From NCBI RefSeq assembly GCF_003255815.1, contig NC_037669.1, positions 53,477,801 to 53,541,800 of the forward strand: 64,000 nucleotides of DNA, given 5' to 3'. Shown one piece after another: positions 58,684 through 64,000 of this stretch. Source of the stretch: Theropithecus gelada (taxonomy: Eukaryota; Chordata; Mammalia; Primates; Cercopithecidae). Numbering within the stretch: the stretch's first letter is position 1; the number at the start of each line of letters is the position of its first letter. The position numbers and the translations under genes are program-made. The notes under the pieces are model-generated. The model ran no database searches. It was given only the letters and a program-made list of their open reading frames with translations, and was not told the DNA's origin.

Positions 58684-58887
58684 CAATTAATAGATACCAC
58701 GACTACAGAAGTGTTAGAATTATCTGACAAAACATTTAAAGTAATCATCATAAAAATGCTTCAACATGCAAATGTGAACACACTTGAGACAAATTAAAAA
58801 AATAAAGTCTCAGCAAAGAAATAGAAAATATAAAGAAGAACCAATGGAAATTTAGAATGGAAATAATAGTTGAAATAAGAATCCAGA
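58684..58887 (+). mobile_element. L1 LINE ORF1-region fragment, before the CHCHD4 retrocopy
   Basis: The phrases 'aaacatttaaagtaatcatc', 'aaaatgcttcaacatgcaaa' and 'agaagaaccaatggaaattt' are L1 ORF1-type text. It continues after the retrocopy at 60241. Confidence 0.75.
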
Positions 58888-60240
58888 GGTGCCCGCCCTA
58901 CCTGAGGAGAGGAAGGTTATGGCGTGAAGCTGCAGCTGCTGCTGCTTCTGCAAGGTCTCAGGGCTGGGCTGCAGCCATGTCCTACTGCTGGCAGGAAGGG
59001 AAGGATCAAATCATATTTGTAACCAAAGAAGACCAGGAAACTCCAAGCAATGCAGAATCGGTGGCTGATGAACCCAATGATCCATACGCGGAGCATGGAT
59101 AGATACTGCCAATGGAGACATTAACTGGAACTGCCCATGCCTTGGGCGAATGACCAGCGGCCCCTGTGGGGAACAGTTCAAGTCAGCCTTTTCCTGCTTC
59201 CACTATAGCATGGAGGAGATCAAGGGGTCAGACTGTGTAGACCGGTTCCGGGCCATGCAGGAATGCATGCAGAAATACCCAGACCTCTATCCCCAAGAGG
59301 ATGAGGATGAGGAAGAGGAAGAAGAGAAGCAGCCAGCAGAACAAGCAGAAGAAACAGCTCCCACTGAAGCCACTGCAACCAAAGAAGAGGAGGGGTCAGG
59401 TTAACGAAGGCCACAAGGCACTGGGCTCCAGTCCTTTTGAAGTGGACCTTTTGCAAAAAGCCTTGTCGTCACCTTCCAAGAAAGTGTCTTTCCCTCTGTT
59501 GTCCTGTGCACTGTAATATACAAAATAACTTATTTTGATGATCAGTGGTCTTGACCTCTTGACATATACACTGAAAAAAAAATGGGGGTTGTATGTATGT
59601 GTGTCCTACCTAAACCTGTAGCTGCCACTTTTGAATTCTCTTTTCAGATTGCCCTGAATTTTGCCACTTTTAAATCATGTGCTGAATAAGCTCAGCAACT
59701 AAAAACCATTACCCAGGAAGGTTTCTTGTGAGTGAGCTGATTTATTCTGATTCATTATATTCCTTTTGGTAGATTTTGTACCCCTTGGGGAAATAATACA
59801 AGTAATAGAAACAAAAACATCTTCTCTTAAAAATGCTGGGGTGGGGCCTCTACTAGCAGAGGCCAGATGGTCAGATACGATTTCTGCAAACCCATCTTGA
59901 CCTTGAGTATGTGAAGGTGTACTGCACTTCATTCCTGATACATTTTGGTTTCCATGTTGGTGTGGAGCTCCTGGTTTTCTGTGTTTGGACGGTGAAGATT
60001 TGGACCCTCGCATTCACAGTCCCTCTCTAAGTGAAGGGAGAGGCTGGCTTGGCTGTTCCTTGTTATTCCGAAAGCCCTGGTTTGGGGCCCATGTTCACAC
60101 TGGCTCTCAGTCTGGCCAGGTGCAATGTTCTTGAGAGGTGGGGACCTAATTATTACCAGAGTAGCAGGAAGAGAGGAAACATTGTGAATTAAGTATTCAA
60201 TTAAAAGGAAACATGATTTCTACCTGAAAAAAAAAAAAAA
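58888..60240 (+). pseudogene. CHCHD4: CHCHD4 (MIA40) processed pseudogene, near full length
   Basis: This is an intronless copy of the mRNA for CHCHD4/MIA40, the oxidoreductase that imports and folds small Cys-rich proteins in the mitochondrial intermembrane space. The 5' untranslated part, start ATG (58977), coding region to 59404 and a long 3' untranslated region are all present, ending in poly-A (60227-60240). The CPC redox motif and both CX9C motifs of the family are readable. Two lesions break it: a premature TAG (59100-59102, a Leu codon in the parent) after 41 codons, and a 1-base deletion near 59109 that shifts the frame. The later part stays open for 85 codons to its acidic C-terminus. 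AAGAATCCA and AAGAACCCA flank it as an imperfect target duplication. It sits in an L1, antisense to HRH1. Confidence 0.93.
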
Positions 60241-61335
60241 GAACCCAATTGATGGGCTTAAAGAAGGCAGGAATAGAGGAAAGAATCAGTAAACTGGAAG
60301 ATAAAACAATAGAAATTCCCAAATCTGAACATCAGAGGGAAAAGACTAATAAACAAATACACAAACAAACAGAACTCCAGGGTCCTGTGGGACTATAACA
60401 AAAGATCTAACATTCATATAATCATAGTCCCAGAAGGAGATGAGAAAAAGGGTGGCAATGACAATGTGCTTTGAGAGATAATGGCTGAAAATGTCCCAAA
60501 TTTGGCAAGAGATCTAACTCTGCAGAATCAAGAAACTGTTAACCAAACAGGATAAGCCCCCCAAATATACACCAAAACACATAATAATTAAACTCCTGAA
60601 AATGAAAGACAAAAAATGTTGAAAGTGTCAGAGAAAAACACCTTACCATAATGGGAATGATAGCAGATTTCTCACAGAAAACATAGAGACAAGAAAATGG
60701 CATTATATTTTTCAGATGCTGAAAAAAAAGAACTGTCAGCCCAGACTCTTATACTCAGTGAAAATATCTACAAGGAAAAAAAGGAAAACAACACATTCTC
60801 AGATGAACTTGTACAGGACTCTGTGCTGAAAACTACAACATGCTGATGAAATAAATCAAAGATGTAAATAAATGGAGAGTGTTCATGGATCGGAAGTCTC
60901 AACAGAGTAAATATGTCAATTATTCCCAAATTAATATACAGATTTAATGCAATTCCTATCAAAATATCAGCAAGATGTCTTACAGATATAGACAAGACTC
61001 TTCTAAAATGTATAGGGAAAAGTGAAGAAACCAGAACAACTCAATTTTGAGAAAAAGAGAATAAAATGGGAGAAATTGACCTACCCAATTTCAAAACTAC
61101 TATACATTAATAGCTACACTAATCAAGATTTTGTGGTATTGGCAAAGGAGTAGACACATAAATCAATAGAATAGAACAGAGAGTCAAGAAATAGAAATAG
61201 AACCACTCGAATATTCTCAGGTGATTTTTGACAAAGGCGCAAAATTAAAGCATTTTCAACAAATGGTGCTGGCACAATTGGACGTCATAGGCAAAAACTG
61301 AACAACCTAAACCTTATGTCTTATAAAAAAGTTAA
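60241..61335 (+). mobile_element. L1 LINE, ORF1 remainder and ORF2 3' part
   Basis: It resumes L1 ORF1 text after the CHCHD4 insertion ('gtcccagaaggagatgagaa', 'atggctgaaaatgtcccaaa'). Near 60770 it jumps to ORF2 3' text ('caattcctatcaaaatatcag', 'aaatggtgctggcacaattg'), which implies a large internal deletion. All frames are broken. Confidence 0.85.
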
Positions 61336-61339
61336 CTCA

Positions 61340-61572
61340 GGCTGGGCATGGTGGTGGCTCATGCCTGTAATCCCAGCACTTTGGGAGGCCGAGGCAGGCA
61401 GATCATGAGGTTAAGGGATTGAGACCATCCTGGCCAACATAGTGAAACCCTGTCTCTACTAAAAATATAGAATCTTTTGAACCCGGGAGGTGGGGATTGT
61501 AGTGAGCCAAGATCGCACCTCTTCACTCCAGCCCAGTGACAGAGCGAGACTCCGTCTAAAAAACATACGAAC
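61340..61572 (+). mobile_element. Alu SINE with internal deletion, inside L1
   Basis: The left arm is intact, but a deletion joins 'taaaaatatagaat' to the right arm 'cccgggaggtgggg'. AAAAAGTTAACTCA before it and AAAAAATTAACTCA after it are the target duplication. Confidence 0.92.
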
Positions 61573-61574
61573 AA

Positions 61575-62720
61575 AAAATTAACTCAAAATGCTCCACAGA
61601 CCATTAAATGTAAAATGTAAAACTACAAAACTTGTAGAAAAACACATTAGAAGAAATCTTCAGGATCCACAGCTAAGCTAAAAGTTCTTAGACTTGTGAC
61701 TAAAAACATGATCCACAAAAAGAAAAAACAATGAATTAGACCCCATCAAAAGGAAAAATTTTGTTCTGTGAAAGACCCTGTTAAGAGGATAAAAAGACAA
61801 GGAGAAAATATTTGCCAGCTACATATCTTACAAAGGACTAGTATTTAGAATATATAAAGAGCTCTCAAAACTCAACAGTAAAAAGCAGACAATCCGATGA
61901 GAAAATGGGCAAATGACATGAGGAAACATTTAATCGTCAAATAGATGATACAGATGGCCCATCCGCCTGTGAAAAGATGTTCAATATTACTAGCCATCAG
62001 AAAAGTGCAAATCAAAACCACAATGAGATATCACTGCACAGCCATCAGAATGGCTAAAATAAAAGACAGTGGCAACACCAAATGCTGAGGAAGACTGCAG
62101 AGAAACTGTATCACTCATATATTTCTGGTGGGAAGGTAAAATGATACAACCATTCTGGAAGAGTATGCCGGTTTCTTAAAATACTAAACATGTAACTACC
62201 ATAAACTTGAGTAATTGCACTCCTGGACATTTATCCCAAAGAAACTAAAACTTATTTGCCTACAAAAAACCTGAACATGAATGCTTATAGCAGCTTTATT
62301 CATAATAGCTCAACGCTGGAAACAACCAGATACCCTTTGATAGGTGAATGAGAAACCAACTGTGGAATACTACACAGTAGTAAAAAGGAATGCACTAGTG
62401 CTATTCCCAACAATCTGGATGAGTCTCCAGAGAATTATGTGAAGTGAAAGCAGTCCCAAAAGGTTACTAACCGTATGACATTTGTATAACATTCCTGAAA
62501 TGACACAATTATAGAAATGGAGAATGGATTAGTGGTTGTCAGGGGTTAGGGATGAGGGAGGTGAGAAGGAAAGGGGATGTGGCTATAGAAAGGCAACGTT
62601 GGTGATGGAACTCTTCTGTACTTGATTGTCTTTATGTCAATGTCGGTTGTGATATTTTACTACAGTTTTGCAATATGCTACCACTGGAGGAAATTGAGTA
62701 AAGTGTATGCAGGATTGCTC
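61575..62720 (+). mobile_element. L1 LINE 3' part (old L1M type)
   Basis: The ORF2 end and 3' untranslated region continue: 'aatatataaagagctctcaa', 'caaaaccacaatgagatatc' and 'agtggttgtcaggggttagg'. All frames are broken. Confidence 0.87.
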
Positions 62721-62874
62721 TATGTTATTTCCGACAACTGAGTGTTCCTAAAAGGCTTAATGTAAAAAAACTCTTACTGATACCTTGGCCGCACTCCCAG
62801 ACTCCCAGCCACTATGGTTTGAAGGTCCCCAGGTGATCCAGTGTGCAGCCAGGATTAAAAAAACCACTGGTCTA

Positions 62875-63045
62875 AGACAGTGCTTCCTAAACTTTCATAT
62901 GCAAATACATTTTCTGAGTCTCGTTAAAATGGTTCAGGAGGTCTGAGGTAGGACCAGAGATTCTGCATCTCTAACAAGCTCTGAGGTGATGCCCATGCTG
63001 TTGGCCCACGAACCTCACTTTGAGTAGCAAGGGTTTTTACACTGT
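62875..63045 (+). mobile_element. MER5A-type hAT DNA transposon
   Basis: It starts 'cagtgcttcctaaactttc', with 'ccagagattctgcatctcta' and 'acaagctctgaggtgatgcc', and ends 'cactttgagtagcaag'. This is the order of MER5A. Confidence 0.82.
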
Positions 63046-63082
63046 GGTTACATCCAGGTTGGGTTCATAAGAATTATCAGAG

Positions 63083-63395
63083 CGGCCGGGCGCGGTGGCT
63101 CAAGCCTGTAATCCCAGCACTTTGGGAGGCCGAGACGGGCGGATCACGAGGTCAGGAGATCGAGACCATCCTGGTTAATACGGTGAAACCCCGTCTCTAC
63201 TAAAAAGTACAAAAAACTAGCCGGGCGAGGTGGCGGGCGCCTGTAGTCCCAGCTACTTGGGAGGCTGAGGCAGGAGAATGGCGTGAACCCGGGAGGCGGA
63301 GCTTGCAGTGAGCTGAGATCCGGCCACTGCACTCCAGCCTGGGCGACAGAGCGAGACTCCATCTCAAAAAAAAAAAAAAAGAAATAAAAAAAAAA
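63083..63395 (+). mobile_element. Young AluY, Old World monkey type
   Basis: It is near-consensus from GGCCGGGCGCGGTGGCTC, with the GAGATCCGGCCACTGC signature. Perfect target duplication AGAATTATCAGAGC on both sides. Confidence 0.95.
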
Positions 63396-63490
63396 GAATT
63401 ATCAGAGCAACTGTGAAATATATCGTACACTGGGATCCGGCTTAGTCGATTCAGTAGGATCCAGTAGGTCTGGACTGGCGCCGATGACTC

Positions 63491-63671
63491 TTGGGGATAG
63501 AGGTCTGGGTATTTCTGCATGCATTCCTGCATGACCCGGAACCGGTCTACACAGTCTGACCCCTTGATCTCCTCCATGATATAGTGGAAGCATGAAAAGG
63601 CAGACTTGAACTGTTTTCCACAGGGGCTGCTGGCCATTCCCCCAAGGCATAGGCAATTCCAGTTAATGTCT
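63491..63671 (-). pseudogene. CHCHD4: CHCHD4 fragment, inverted and truncated at both ends
   Basis: The minus strand matches about 60 codons of CHCHD4, from just before the redox motif to the QKYPDLYPQE region. Both CX9C motifs are intact. The CPC redox motif reads CLC. Similarity stops sharply at 63671 and 63491, with no start codon, no C-terminus and no poly-A. It is opposite in orientation to the larger retrocopy 3.3 kb away. It keeps parental residues that the larger copy has lost (Gly-Gly-Met-Ala), so it is not a simple copy of it. Confidence 0.9.
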
Positions 63672-64000
63672 AAACATTAAGGTTTAGGTGTTTTTTAATA
63701 GCTCCCCTGGTGAATGTGGTGCCGAGCCAGGTTTAGGATCCAGCAGCAAGCTGCCTCCTGCTCCTTGATTCCTGTGTATGAGCTCACCTTGGCACCCAAG
63801 GCCAATAATGGAATTTAAAATTCTTGTCTTCATGCCCAGTACTTTCACTGCCTTAGACCTGGGGTCAGGCCCTGGGACTTGGTCTCTCTCATCTGCCCTT
63901 GAACCTACCCAGTGGACTTCAGTCAGTGTCAGCTCCCTAGAACATGCTCTGGTGTCTCCTGTCTGTCACCGGCCTTCTGGAGGCCAGCCGCCTACTCCTT
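63672..64000. other. Window end, HRH1 intron sequence
   Basis: C/T-rich unique-looking sequence; no repeat or exon recognised. Confidence 0.4.

Noticed and set aside
63144..63637. A 145-codon frame joining CHCHD4 text to Alu text
   Set aside because: It is a chance fusion of the inverted CHCHD4 fragment with the neighbouring AluY; no start or splice evidence supports a gene.

Overview
The window is nuclear DNA from a primate, most likely an Old World monkey. It is dense in Alu repeats and carries two protein genes that I recognise from their translations, both on the minus strand and arranged head to tail: HRH1 (histamine H1 receptor) upstream and ATG7 (E1-like autophagy enzyme) downstream. 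The HRH1 protein is full length (487 residues) but differs from my memory of the human protein at scattered positions. Several young Alus share a right-arm signature (GAGATCCGGCCACTGC) that I associate with cercopithecid AluY lineages. The two genes are neighbours on human chromosome 3p25, so this looks like the orthologous segment in reverse orientation.

Reading in the direction of transcription (high to low coordinates): 64000-34482 is HRH1 5' intronic sequence. It holds a nest of an old L1, Alus and a CHCHD4 retropseudogene (56.8-62.7 kb), a second, inverted CHCHD4 fragment (63.5 kb), an inverted repeat broken by an AluY (52.3-53.2 kb), an ERV1-type LTR (50.5-51.3 kb), and a nearly full-length gammaretrovirus-like endogenous provirus that split an older Alu (38.3-45.9 kb). 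The HRH1 coding exon is 34446-32983, and its 3' untranslated region probably runs to about 30.7 kb. A short intergenic stretch (about 30.7 to 25.1 kb) with Alus and an MST-type LTR leads to the CpG-rich ATG7 promoter and noncoding exon 1 (about 25.1-24.97 kb). ATG7 intron 1 (24966-3526) contains a class II solo LTR with a perfect 6-bp target duplication, an RPL13A retropseudogene and many Alus. ATG7 exon 2, which carries the start codon, is 3525-3356, and the rest of the window is ATG7 intron 2.

The two genes are not functionally linked beyond adjacency. HRH1 is a Gq-coupled plasma-membrane receptor; ATG7 is a cytosolic enzyme that activates ATG12 and ATG8/LC3. No bacterial-type features, CRISPR arrays or RNA genes were seen. 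Most of the sequence is transposon-derived. The unusual content lies in layered insertions, small tandem and inverted duplications and two retrocopies of one parent gene, not in an evident new system.
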